Assembly (NCBI GenBank): GCA_963971285.1
Contig: OZ020248.1
Coordinates: forward strand, 7,378,001-7,442,000
Length of the DNA stretch: 64,000 nt
Direction of reading: 5' to 3'
DNA from: Astropecten irregularis
Lineage: Eukaryota; Echinodermata; Asteroidea; Paxillosida; Astropectinidae
Positions 1 through 12,342 of the stretch are shown one piece after another. Under the pieces are notes generated by a model, which worked only from the letters and a program-made list of their open reading frames with translations, searched no databases and was not told the origin of the DNA. How positions within the stretch are numbered: position 1 is the first letter of the stretch; each line of letters begins with the position of its first letter. The position numbers and the translations under genes were made by a program.

Positions 1-10
1 TGACGTTAGA

Positions 11-228
11 GTTGGAAATTTCTCCCTGAATACTGAGGCAATCGACTAGAAACTTGCACGACATGTAGCCCTACATGTACTCTACAGGAAAATATGGGAT
101 TTTACTAAATTCCAAACTCATGTTCTTGGCCGAAAATCCAAGTATAGCACCACACGCTATGCGAGATGGCTGCCGAGCAGGCCGCATTAAAACTGCACTT
201 TGACTATGAGTGACTTTTTGACGTTAGA
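11..228. repeat. Representative 218-bp monomer, GGGATTTTAC subtype
   Basis: This full-length monomer belongs to the most distinctive subtype of array 1. It reads TGGGATTTTACTAAATTCC where other subtypes read GGGCTGTGCCAAATTCC, has TCTTGGCCG instead of TCATGGCCG, and has GATGGCTGCCGAGC in the GC-rich box. It also carries a perfect dyad at 61-78 (ACATGTA, GCCC, TACATGT). In array 1 this subtype sits immediately 5' of the 280-bp composite monomer every time I checked, except at the right edge (47.85 kb). It is absent from array 2. Confidence 0.9.
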
Positions 229-508
229 GTTGGAAATTTCTCCCTGAATACTGAGGCAATCGACTAGAAACTTGCAAGACATGTAGCCCTACATGTACTC
301 TACTAGAAAATATGGGCTATGCCAAATTCGAAAGTCATGTTCATGGCCGAAAATCCAAGTATATGTAGCCCCAGATGTACTCTACTGGAAAATATGGGCT
401 GTACCAATTTCCAAAGTCATGTTCATGGCCGAAAATCCAAGTATAGCACCAAACGCTATGCGAATGCCGCATTAAAACTGTACTGATGAGACACTTTTTG
501 ACGCTAGA
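229..508. repeat. 280-bp composite monomer (first of about 27)
   Basis: This monomer is 280 bp because it holds an 82-bp internal tandem duplication. The equivalent without it would be 198 bp. Composite monomers recur at anchors about 64 bp upstream of 293, 2274, 4258, 5190, 6538, 8519, 10503, 11435, 13419, 15839, 18040, 19605, 21806, 24023, 27072, 29689, 31906, 33240, 35238, 36784, 39402, 41618, 42985, 44333, 45667, 47850 and, in array 2, 59791. They therefore act as markers of the higher-order organisation. The monomer ends in the shortened GC box (GCGAATGCCGCATT) and the ACTGATGAGACAC variant of the linker. Confidence 0.92.
281..444. repeat. 82-bp tandem duplication inside the composite monomer
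   Basis: The two copies are 281-362 and 363-444. Each runs from ATGTAGCCC to AATCCAAGTAT, so the first copy ends and the second begins at the junction AAGTAT/ATGTAGCC. The copies differ at several sites: TACATGTACTC versus CAGATGTACTC, and GCTATGCCAAATTCG versus GCTGTACCAATTTCC. The duplication is therefore old relative to HOR spread and was amplified as part of the composite monomer. Confidence 0.9.
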
Positions 509-3500
509 GTTGGAAATTTCTCCCTGAATACTGGGGCAATCGACTTGAAACTTGCACGACATGTAGCCCAAAATGTACTATACAGGAAAATATGGACTGT
601 GCCAAATTCCAAAGTCATGTTTAGGGCCGAAAATCCAAGTATAGCACCACACGCTATGAGAGAAGGCCGCCGAGCAGGCCGCATTAAAACTGCACTTAGA
701 CTATGAGAGACTTTTTGACGCTAGAGTTGGAATTTTTCTCCCTGAATACTGGGGCAATCGACTTGAAACTTGCACGACATGTAGCCCTAGATGTACTTTA
801 CAGGAAAATATGGCCTATGCCAAATTCCAAAGTCATGTTCATGGCCGAAAATCCAAGTATAGCACCACACGCTATGCGAATGCCGCATTAAAACTGTACT
901 GATGAGACACTATTTGACGCTAGAGTTGGAAATTTCTCCCTGAATACTGAGGCAATTGACTTAAAACTTGCACGACATGTAGCCCAAAATGTACTATACA
1001 GGAAAATATGGACTGTGCCAAATTCCAAAGTCATGTTTAGGGCCGAAAATCCAAGTATAGCACCACACGCTATGAGAGAAGGCCGCCGAGCAGGCCGCAT
1101 TAAAACTGCACTTATACTATGAGTGACTTTTTGACGCTAGAGTTGGAAATTTCTCACTGAATACTGATGCAATCGACTTGACACTTGCACGACATATAGC
1201 CCCACATATACTCTACAGGAAAGTATTGGCTCTGCCAAATTCCAAAGTCGTGTTCATGGCCGAAAATCCAAGTATAGCACCACACGCTATGGGAGAAGGC
1301 CGCCGAGCAGGCCGCATTAAAACTGCACTTAGACTATGAGAGACTTTTTGACGCTAGAGTTGGAATTTTTCTCCCTGAATACTGGGGCAATCGACTTGAA
1401 ACTGGCACGACATGTAGCCCTAGATGTACTTTACAGGAAAATATGGCCTATGCCAAATTCCAAAGTCATGTTCATGGCCGAAAATCCAAGTATAGCACCA
1501 CACGCTATGCGAATGCCGCATTAAAACTGTACCGATGAGACACTTTTTGACGCTAGAGTTGGAAATTTCTCCCTGAATACTGAGGCAATTGACTTAAAAC
1601 TTGCACGACATGTAGCCCAAAATGTACTATACATGAAAATATGGACTGTGCCAAATTCCAAAGTCATGTTTAGGGCCGAAAATCCAAGTATAGCACCACA
1701 CGCTATGAGAGAAGGCCGCCGAGCAGGCCGCATTAAAACTGCACTTATACTATGAGTGACTTTTTGACGCTAGAGTTGGAAATTTCTCACTGAATACTAA
1801 TGCAATCGACTTGAAACTTGCACGACATATAGCACCACATATACTCTACAGGAAAGTATTGGCTCTGCCAAATTCCAAAGTCATGTTCATGGCCGAAAAT
1901 CCAAGTATAGCACCACACGCTATGCGAGATGGCCGCCGAGCAGGCCGCATTAAAACTGCACTTTGACTATGAGTGACTTTTTGACGTTAGAGTTGGAAAT
2001 TTCTCCCTGAATACTGAGGCAATCGACTAGAAACTTGCACGACATGTAGCCCTACATGTACTCTACAGGAAAATATGGGATTTTACTAAATTCCAAACTC
2101 ATGTTCTTGGCCGAAAATCCAAGTATAGCACCACACGCTATGCGAGATGGCTGCCGAGCAGGCCGCATTAAAACTGCACTTTGACTATGAGTGACTTTTT
2201 GACGTTAGAGTTGGAAATTTCTCCCTGAATACTGAGGCAATCGACTAGAAACTTGCAAGACATGTAGCCCTACATGTACTCTACTAGAAAATATGGGCTA
2301 TGCCAAATTCGAAAGTCATGTTCATGGCCGAAAATCCAAGTATATGTAGCCCCAGATGTACTCTACTGGAAAATATGGGCTGTACCAATTTCCAAAGTCA
2401 TGTTCATGGCCGAAAATCCAAGTATAGCACCAAACGCTATGCGAATGCCGCATTAAAACTGTACTGATGAGACACTTTTTGACGCTAGAGTTGGAAATTT
2501 CTCCCTGAATACTGGGGCAATCGACTTGAAACTTGCACGACATGTAGCCCAAAATGTACTATACAGGAAAATATGGACTGTGCCAAATTCCAAAGTCATG
2601 TTTAGGGCCGAAAATCCAAGTATAGCACCACACGCTATGAGAGAAGGCCGCCGAGCAGGCCGCATTAAAACTGCACTTAGACTATGAGAGACTTTTTGAC
2701 GCTAGAGTTGGAATTTTTCTCCCTGAATACTGGGGCAATCGACTTGAAACTTGCACGACATGTAGCCCTAGATGTACTTTACAGGAAAATATGGCCTATG
2801 CCAAATTCCAAAGTCATGTTCATGGCCGAAAATCCAAGTATAGCACCACACGCTATGCGAATGCCGCATTAAAACTGTACTGATGAGACACTATTTGACG
2901 CTAGAGTTGGAAATTTCTCCCTGAATACTGAGGCAATTGACTTAAAACTTGCACGACATGTAGCCCAAAATGTACTATACAGGAAAATATGGACTGTGCC
3001 AAATTCCAAAGTCATGTTTAGGGCCGAAAATCCAAGTATAGCACCACACGCTATGAGAGAAGGCCGCCGAGCAGGCCGCATTAAAACTGCACTTATACTA
3101 TGAGTGACTTTTTGACGCTAGAGTTGGAAATTTCTCACTGAATACTGATGCAATCGACTTGAAACTTGCACGACATATAGCCCCACATATACTCTACAGG
3201 AAAGTATTGGCTCTGCCAAATTCCAAAGTCGTGTTCATGGCCGAAAATCCAAGTATAGCACCACACGCTATGGGAGAAGGCCGCCGAGCAGGCCGTATTA
3301 AAACTGCACTTAGACTATGAGAGACTTTTTGACGCTAGAGTTGGAATTTTCTCCCTGAATACTGGGGCAATCGACTTGAAACTTGCACGACATGTAGCCC
3401 CAGATGTACTTTACAGGAAAATATGGCCTATGCCAAATTCCAAAGTCATGTTCATGTCCGAAAATTCAAGTATAGCACCACACGCTATGCGAAGGCCGCA

Positions 3501-6245
3501 TTAAAACTGCTCTTAGACTATGAGACACTTTTTGACGCTAGGGTTGGAAATTTCTCCCTGAATACTGAGGCAATCGACTTGAAACTTGCACGACATGTAG
3601 CCCCAGATGAACTCTACAGGAAATATGGGCTGTGCCAAATTCCAAAGTCATGTTCATGGCCGAAAATCCAAGTATAGCACCAAACGCTATGGGAGAAGGC
3701 CGCCGAGCAGGCCGTATTAAAACTGCACTTAGACTATGAGAGCCTTTCTGACGCTAGAGTTGGAATTTTTCTCCCTGAATACTGGGGCAATCGACTTGAA
3801 ACTTGCACGACATGTAGCCCCACATATACTCTACAGGAAAGTATTGGCTCTGCCAAATTCCAAAGTCATGTTCATGGCCGAAAATCCAAGTATAGCACCA
3901 CACGCTATGCGAGATGGCCGCCGAGCAGGCGGCATTAAAACTGCACTTTGACTATGATTGACTTTTTGACATAGAGTTGGAAATTTCTCCCTGAATACTG
4001 AGGCAATCGACTAGAAACTTGCACGACATGTAGCCCTACATGTACTCTACAGGAAAATATGGGATTTTACTAAATTCCAAACTCATGTTCTTGGCCGAAA
4101 ATCCAAGTATAGCACCACACGCTATGCGAGATGGCTGCCGAGCAGGCCGCATTAAAACTGCACTTTGACTATGAGTGACTTTTTGACGTGAGAGTTGGAA
4201 ATTTCTCCCTGAATACTGTGGCAATCGACTAGAAACTTGCACGACATGTAGCCCTACATGTACTCTACTGGAAAATATGGGCTATGCCAAATTCGAAAGT
4301 CATGTTTATGGCCGAAAATCCAAGTATATGTAGCCCCAGATGTACTCTACTGGAAAATATGGGCTGTGCCAAATTCCAAAGTCATGTTCATGGCCGAAAA
4401 TCCAAGTATAGCACCACACGCTATGCGAATGCCGCATTAAAACTGTACCGATGAGACACTTTTTGACGCTAGAGTTGGAAATTTCTCCCTGAATACTGAG
4501 GCAATTGACTTAAAACTTGCACGACATGTAGCCCAAAATGTACTATACAGGAAAATATGGACTGTGCCAAATTCCAAAGTCATGTTTAGGGCCGAAAATC
4601 CAAGTATAGCACCACACGCTATGAGAGAAGGCCGCCGAGCAGGCCGCATTAAAACTGCACTTATACTATGAGTGACTTTTTGACGCTAGAGTTGGAAATT
4701 TCTCACTGAATACTGATGCAATCGACTTGAAACTTGCACGACATATAGCACCACATATACTCTACAGGAAAGTATTGGCTCTGCCAAATTCCAAAGTCAT
4801 GTTCATGGCCGAAAATCCAAGTATAGCACCACACGCTATGCGAGATGGCCGCCGAGCAGGCCGCATTAAAACTGCACTTTGACTATGAGTGACTTTTTGA
4901 CGTTAGAGTTGGAAATTTCTCCCTGAATACTGAGGCAATCGACTAGAAACTTGCACGACATGTAGCCCTACATGTACTCTACAGGAAAATATGGGATTTT
5001 ACTAAATTCCAAACTCATGTTCTTGGCCGAAAATCCAAGTATAGCACCACACGCTATGCGAGATGGCTGCCGAGCAGGCCGCATTAAAACTGCACTTTGA
5101 CTATGAGTGACTTTTTGACGTTAGAGTTGGAAATTTCTCCCTGAATACTGAGGCAATCGACTAGAAACTTGCACGACATGTAGCCCTACATGTACTCTAC
5201 TAGAAAATATGGGCTATGCCAAATTCGAAAGTCATGTTCATGGCCGAAAATCCAAGTATATGTAGCCCCAGATGTACTCTACTGGAAAATATGGGCTGTA
5301 CCAATTTCCAAAGTCATGTTCATGGCCGAAAATCCAAGTATAGCACCAAACGCTATGCGAATGCCGCATTAAAACTGTACTGATGAGACACTTTTTGACG
5401 CTAGAGTTGGAAATTTCTCCCTGAATACTGGGGCAATCGACTTGAAACTTGCACGACATGTAGCCCAAAATGTACTATACAGGAAAATATGGACTGTGCC
5501 AAATTCCAAAGTCATGTTTAGGGCCGAAAATCCAAGTATAGCACCACACGCTATGAGAGAAGGCCGCCGAGCAGGCCGCATTAAAACTGCACTTAGACTA
5601 TGAGAGACTTTTTGACGCTAGAGTTGGAATTTTTCTCCCTGAAAACTGGGGCAATCGACTTGAAACTTGCACGACATGTAGCCCTAGATGTACTTTACAG
5701 GAAAATATGGCCTATGCCAAATTCCAAAGTCATGTTCATGGCCGAAAATCCAAGTATAGCACCACACGCTATGCGAATGCCGCATTAAAACTGTACTGAT
5801 GAGACACTATTTGACGCTAGAGTTGGAAATTTCTCCCTGAATACTGAGGCAATTGACTTAAAACTTGCACGACATGTAGCCCAAAATGTACTATACAGGA
5901 AAATATGGACTGTGCCAAATTCCAAAGTCATGTTTAGGGCCGAAAATCCAAGTATAGCACCACACGCTATGAGAGAAGGCCGCCGAGCAGGCCGCATTAA
6001 AACTGCACTTATACTATGAGTGACTTTTTGACGCTAGAGTTGGAAATTTCTCACTGAATACTGATGCAATCGACTTGAAACTTGCACGACATATAGCACC
6101 ACATATACTCTACAGGAAAGTATTGGCTCTGCCAAATTCCAAAGTCATGTTCATGGCCGAAAATCCAAGTATAGCACCACACGCTATGCGAGATGGCCGC
6201 CGAGCAGGCCGCATTAAAACTGCACTTTGACTATGAGTGACTTTT

Positions 6246-9200
6246 TGACGTTAGAGTTGGAAATTTCTCCCTGAATACTGAGGCAATCGACTAGAAACTT
6301 GCACGACATGTAGCCCTACATGTACTCTACAGGAAAATATGGGATTTTACTAAATTCCAAACTCATGTTCTTGGCCGAAAATCCAAGTATAGCACCACAC
6401 GCTATGCGAGATGGCTGCCGAGCAGGCCGCATTAAAACTGCACTTTGACTATGAGTGACTTTTTGACGTTAGAGTTGGAAATTTCTCCCTGAATACTGAG
6501 GCAATCGACTAGAAACTTGCAAGACATGTAGCCCTACATGTACTCTACTAGAAAATATGGGCTATGCCAAATTCGAAAGTCATGTTCATGGCCGAAAATC
6601 CAAGTATATGTAGCCCCAGATGTACTCTACTGGAAAATATGGGCTGTACCAATTTCCAAAGTCATGTTCATGGCCGAAAATCCAAGTATAGCACCAAACG
6701 CTATGCGAATGCCGCATTAAAACTGTACTGATGAGACACTTTTTGACGCTAGAGTTGGAAATTTCTCCCTGAATACTGGGGCAATCGACTTGAAACTTGC
6801 ACGACATGTAGCCCAAAATGTACTATACAGGAAAATATGGACTGTGCCAAATTCCAAAGTCATGTTTAGGGCCGAAAATCCAAGTATAGCACCACACGCT
6901 ATGAGAGAAGGCCGCCGAGCAGGCCGCATTAAAACTGCACTTAGACTATGAGAGACTTTTTGACGCTAGAGTTGGAATTTTTCTCCCTGAATACTGGGGC
7001 AATCGACTTGAAACTTGCACGACATGTAGCCCTAGATGTACTTTACAGGAAAATATGGCCTATGCCAAATTCCAAAGTCATGTTCATGGCCGAAAATCCA
7101 AGTATAGCACCACACGCTATGCGAATGCCGCATTAAAACTGTACTGATGAGACACTATTTGACGCTAGAGTTGGAAATTTCTCCCTGAATACTGAGGCAA
7201 TTGACTTAAAACTTGCACGACATGTAGCCCAAAATGTACTATACAGGAAAATATGGACTGTGCCAAATTCCAAAGTCATGTTTAGGGCCGAAAATCCAAG
7301 TATAGCACCACACGCTATGAGAGAAGGCCGCCGAGCAGGCCGCATTAAAACTGCACTTATACTATGAGTGACTTTTTGACGCTAGAGTTGGAAATTTCTC
7401 ACTGAATACTGATGCAATCGACTTGACACTTGCACGACATATAGCCCCACATATACTCTACAGGAAAGTATTGGCTCTGCCAAATTCCAAAGTCGTGTTC
7501 ATGGCCGAAAATCCAAGTATAGCACCACACGCTATGGGAGAAGGCCGCCGAGCAGGCCGCATTAAAACTGCACTTAGACTATGAGAGACTTTTTGACGCT
7601 AGAGTTGGAATTTTTCTCCCTGAATACTGGGGCAATCGACTTGAAACTGGCACGACATGTAGCCCTAGATGTACTTTACAGGAAAATATGGCCTATGCCA
7701 AATTCCAAAGTCATGTTCATGGCCGAAAATCCAAGTATAGCACCACACGCTATGCGAATGCCGCATTAAAACTGTACCGATGAGACACTTTTTGACGCTA
7801 GAGTTGGAAATTTCTCCCTGAATACTGAGGCAATTGACTTAAAACTTGCACGACATGTAGCCCAAAATGTACTATACAGGAAAATATGGACTGTGCCAAA
7901 TTCCAAAGTCATGTTTAGGGCCGAAAATCCAAGTATAGCACCACACGCTATGAGAGAAGGCCGCCGAGCAGGCCGCATTAAAACTGCACTTATACTATGA
8001 GTGACTTTTTGACGCTAGAGTTGGAAATTTCTCACTGAATACTAATGCAATCGACTTGAAACTTGCACGACATATAGCACCACATATACTCTACAGGAAA
8101 GTATTGGCTCTGCCAAATTCCAAAGTCATGTTCATGGCCGAAAATCCAAGTATAGCACCACACGCTATGCGAGATGGCCGCCGAGCAGGCCGCATTAAAA
8201 CTGCACTTTGACTATGAGTGACTTTTTGACGTTAGAGTTGGAAATTTCTCCCTGAATACTGAGGCAATCGACTAGAAACTTGCACGACATGTAGCCCTAC
8301 ATGTACTCTACAGGAAAATATGGGATTTTACTAAATTCCAAACTCATGTTCTTGGCCGAAAATCCAAGTATAGCACCACACGCTATGCGAGATGGCTGCC
8401 GAGCAGGCCGCATTAAAACTGCACTTTGACTATGAGTGACTTTTTGACGTTAGAGTTGGAAATTTCTCCCTGAATACTGAGGCAATCGACTAGAAACTTG
8501 CAAGACATGTAGCCCTACATGTACTCTACTAGAAAATATGGGCTATGCCAAATTCGAAAGTCATGTTCATGGCCGAAAATCCAAGTATATGTAGCCCCAG
8601 ATGTACTCTACTGGAAAATATGGGCTGTACCAATTTCCAAAGTCATGTTCATGGCCGAAAATCCAAGTATAGCACCAAACGCTATGCGAATGCCGCATTA
8701 AAACTGTACTGATGAGACACTTTTTGACGCTAGAGTTGGAAATTTCTCCCTGAATACTGGGGCAATCGACTTGAAACTTGCACGACATGTAGCCCAAAAT
8801 GTACTATACAGGAAAATATGGACTGTGCCAAATTCCAAAGTCATGTTTAGGGCCGAAAATCCAAGTATAGCACCACACGCTATGAGAGAAGGCCGCCGAG
8901 CAGGCCGCATTAAAACTGCACTTAGACTATGAGAGACTTTTTGACGCTAGAGTTGGAATTTTTCTCCCTGAATACTGGGGCAATCGACTTGAAACTTGCA
9001 CGACATGTAGCCCTAGATGTACTTTACAGGAAAATATGGCCTATGCCAAATTCCAAAGTCATGTTCATGGCCGAAAATCCAAGTATAGCACCACACGCTA
9101 TGCGAATGCCGCATTAAAACTGTACTGATGAGACACTATTTGACGCTAGAGTTGGAAATTTCTCCCTGAATACTGAGGCAATTGACTTAAAACTTGCACG

Positions 9201-12200
9201 ACATGTAGCCCAAAATGTACTATACAGGAAAATATGGACTGTGCCAAATTCCAAAGTCATGTTTAGGGCCGAAAATCCAAGTATAGCACCACACGCTATG
9301 AGAGAAGGCCGCCGAGCAGGCCGCATTAAAACTGCACTTATACTATGAGTGACTTTTTGACGCTAGAGTTGGAAATTTCTCACTGAATACTGATGCAATC
9401 GACTTGAAACTTGCACGACATATAGCCCCACATATACTCTACAGGAAAGTATTGGCTCTGCCAAATTCCAAAGTCGTGTTCATGGCCGAAAATCCAAGTA
9501 TAGCACCACACGCTATGGGAGAAGGCCGCCGAGCAGGCCGTATTAAAACTGCACTTAGACTATGAGAGACTTTTTGACGCTAGAGTTGGAATTTTCTCCC
9601 TGAATACTGGGGCAATCGACTTGAAACTTGCACGACATGTAGCCCCAGATGTACTTTACAGGAAAATATGGCCTATGCCAAATTCCAAAGTCATGTTCAT
9701 GTCCGAAAATTCAAGTATAGCACCACACGCTATGCGAAGGCCGCATTAAAACTGCTCTTAGACTATGAGACACTTTTTGACGCTAGGGTTGGAAATTTCT
9801 CCCTGAATACTGAGGCAATCGACTTGAAACTTGCACGACATGTAGCCCCAGATGAACTCTACAGGAAATATGGGCTGTGCCAAATTCCAAAGTCATGTTC
9901 ATGGCCGAAAATTCAAGTATAGCACCAAACGCTATGGGAGAAGGCCGCCGAGCAGGCCGTATTAAAACTGCACTTAGACTATGAGAGCCTTTCTGACGCT
10001 AGAGTTGGAATTTTTCTCCCTGAATACTGGGGCAATCGACTTGAAACTTGCACGACATGTAGCCCCACATATACTCTAAAGGAAAGTATTGGCTCTGCCA
10101 AATTCCAAAGTCATGTTCATGGCCGAAAATCCAAGTATAGCACCACACGCTATGCGAGATGGCCGCCGAGCAGGCGGCATTAAAACTGCACTTTGACTAT
10201 GATTGACTTTTTGACATAGAGTTGGAAATTTCTCCCTGAATACTGAGGCAATCGACTAGAAACTTGCACGACATGTAGCCCTACATGTACTCTACAGGAA
10301 AATATGGGATTTTACTAAATTCCAAACTCATGTTCTTGGCCGAAAATCCAAGTATAGCACCACACGCTATGCGAGATGGCTGCCGAGCAGGCCGCATTAA
10401 AACTGCACTTTGACTATGAGTGACTTTTTGACGTGAGAGTTGGAAATTTCTCCCTGAATACTGTGGCAATCGACTAGAAACTTGCACGACATGTAGCCCT
10501 ACATGTACTCTACTGGAAAATATGGGCTATGCCAAATTCGAAAGTCATGTTTATGGCCGAAAATCCAAGTATATGTAGCCCCAGATGTACTCTACTGGAA
10601 AATATGGGCTGTGCCAAATTCCAAAGTCATGTTCATGGCCGAAAATCCAAGTATAGCACCACACGCTATGCGAATGCCGCATTAAAACTGTACCGATGAG
10701 ACACTTTTTGACGCTAGAGTTGGAAATTTCTCCCTGAATACTGAGGCAATTGACTTAAAACTTGCACGACATGTAGCCCAAAATGTACTATACAGGAAAA
10801 TATGGACTGTGCCAAATTCCAAAGTCATGTTTAGGGCCGAAAATCCAAGTATAGCACCACACGCTATGAGAGAAGGCCGCCGAGCAGGCCGCATTAAAAC
10901 TGCACTTATACTATGAGTGACTTTTTGACGCTAGAGTTGGAAATTTCTCACTGAATACTGATGCAATCGACTTGAAACTTGCACGACATATAGCACCACA
11001 TATACTCTACAGGAAAGTATTGGCTCTGCCAAATTCCAAAGTCATGTTCATGGCCGAAAATCCAAGTATAGCACCACACGCTATGCGAGATGGCCGCCGA
11101 GCAGGCCGCATTAAAACTGCACTTTGACTATGAGTGACTTTTTGACGTTAGAGTTGGAAATTTCTCCCTTAATACTGAGGCAATCGACTAGAAACTTGCA
11201 CGACATGTAGCCCTACATGTACTCTACAGGAAAATATGGGATTTTACTAAATTCCAAACTCATGTTCTTGGCCGAAAATCCAAGTATAGCACCACACGCT
11301 ATGCGAGATGGCTGCCGAGCAGGCCGCATTAAAACTGCACTTTGACTATGAGTGACTTTTTGACGTTAGAGTTGGAAATTTCTCCCTGAATACTGAGGCA
11401 ATCGACTAGAAACTTGCACGACATGTAGCCCTACATGTACTCTACTAGAAAATATGGGCTATGCCAAATTCGAAAGTCATGTTCATGGCCGAAAATCCAA
11501 GTATATGTAGCCCCAGATGTACTCTACTGGAAAATATGGGCTGTACCAATTTCCAAAGTCATGTTCATGGCCGAAAATCCAAGTATAGCACCAAACGCTA
11601 TGCGAATGCCGCATTAAAACTGTACTGATGAGACACTTTTTGACGCTAGAGTTGGAAATTTCTCCCTGAATACTGGGGCAATCGACTTGAAACTTGCACG
11701 ACATGTAGCCCAAAATGTACTATACAGGAAAATATGGACTGTGCCAAATTCCAAAGTCATGTTTAGGGCCGAAAATCCAAGTATAGCACCACACGCTATG
11801 AGAGAAGGCCGCCGAGCAGGCCGCATTAAAACTGCACTTAGACTATGAGAGACTTTTTGACGCTAGAGTTGGAATTTTTCTCCCTGAAAACTGGGGCAAT
11901 CGACTTGAAACTTGCACGACATGTAGCCCTAGATGTACTTTACAGGAAAATATGGCCTATGCCAAATTCCAAAGTCATGTTCATGGCCGAAAATCCAAGT
12001 ATAGCACCACACGCTATGCGAATGCCGCATTAAAACTGTACTGATGAGACACTATTTGACGCTAGAGTTGGAAATTTCTCCCTGAATACTGAGGCAATTG
12101 ACTTAAAACTTGCACGACATGTAGCCCAAAATGTACTATACAGGAAAATATGGACTGTGCCAAATTCCAAAGTCATGTTTAGGGCCGAAAATCCAAGTAT

Positions 12201-12342
12201 AGCACCACACGCTATGAGAGAAGGCCGCCGAGCAGGCCGCATTAAAACTGCACTTATACTATGAGTGACTTTTTGACGCTAGAGTTGGAAATTTCTCACT
12301 GAATACTGATGCAATCGACTTGAAACTTGCACGACATATAGC
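6246..12342. repeat. 6245-bp superunit, copy 2 (nearly complete)
   Basis: Every marker of copy 1 reappears exactly 6245 bp later, including composites at 6538, 8519, 10503 and 11435. Reading side by side I found four substitutions: 1634/7879 (T/G), 3668/9913 (C/T), 3834/10079 (C/A) and 4925/11170 (G/T). Identity ends at 12343, where copy 1 has A (6098, TATAGCACC) and this copy has C (TATAGCCCC). The array then continues as a block B-like series instead. Confidence 0.93.

Larger units (their letters stand above)
1..6245. repeat. 6245-bp superunit, copy 1
   Basis: The superunit of 28 monomers is made of three sub-blocks that each start with a composite monomer. Block A (229-2209) is 1981 bp and 9 monomers. 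Block B (2210-5125) is 2916 bp and 13 monomers, with a second composite at 4194. Block C (5126-6473) is 1348 bp and 6 monomers. In bp, block A runs 280, 217, 199, 217, 217, 199, 217, 217, 218. Block B runs 280, 217, 199, 217, 217, 203, 216, 217, 218, 280, 217, 217, 218. Block C runs 280, 217, 199, 217, 217, 218. The blocks share subtype order at their starts, so the superunit grew from shorter HORs. The copy is 5'-open at the window edge, so its true phase is unknown. Confidence 0.93.

Noticed and set aside
481..530. Hammerhead ribozyme core CTGATGAG followed by GGAAA in 198/199-bp and 280-bp monomers
   Set aside because: Some satellites do encode hammerheads, so I checked. The bases between CTGATGA and GAAA do not form a convincing stem II. 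The possible stem III partner (GGGAGAA) is in a different monomer class and is not followed by a UH cleavage site. The core word arose from a small deletion in CTTAGACTATGAG, so chance is the simpler reading.
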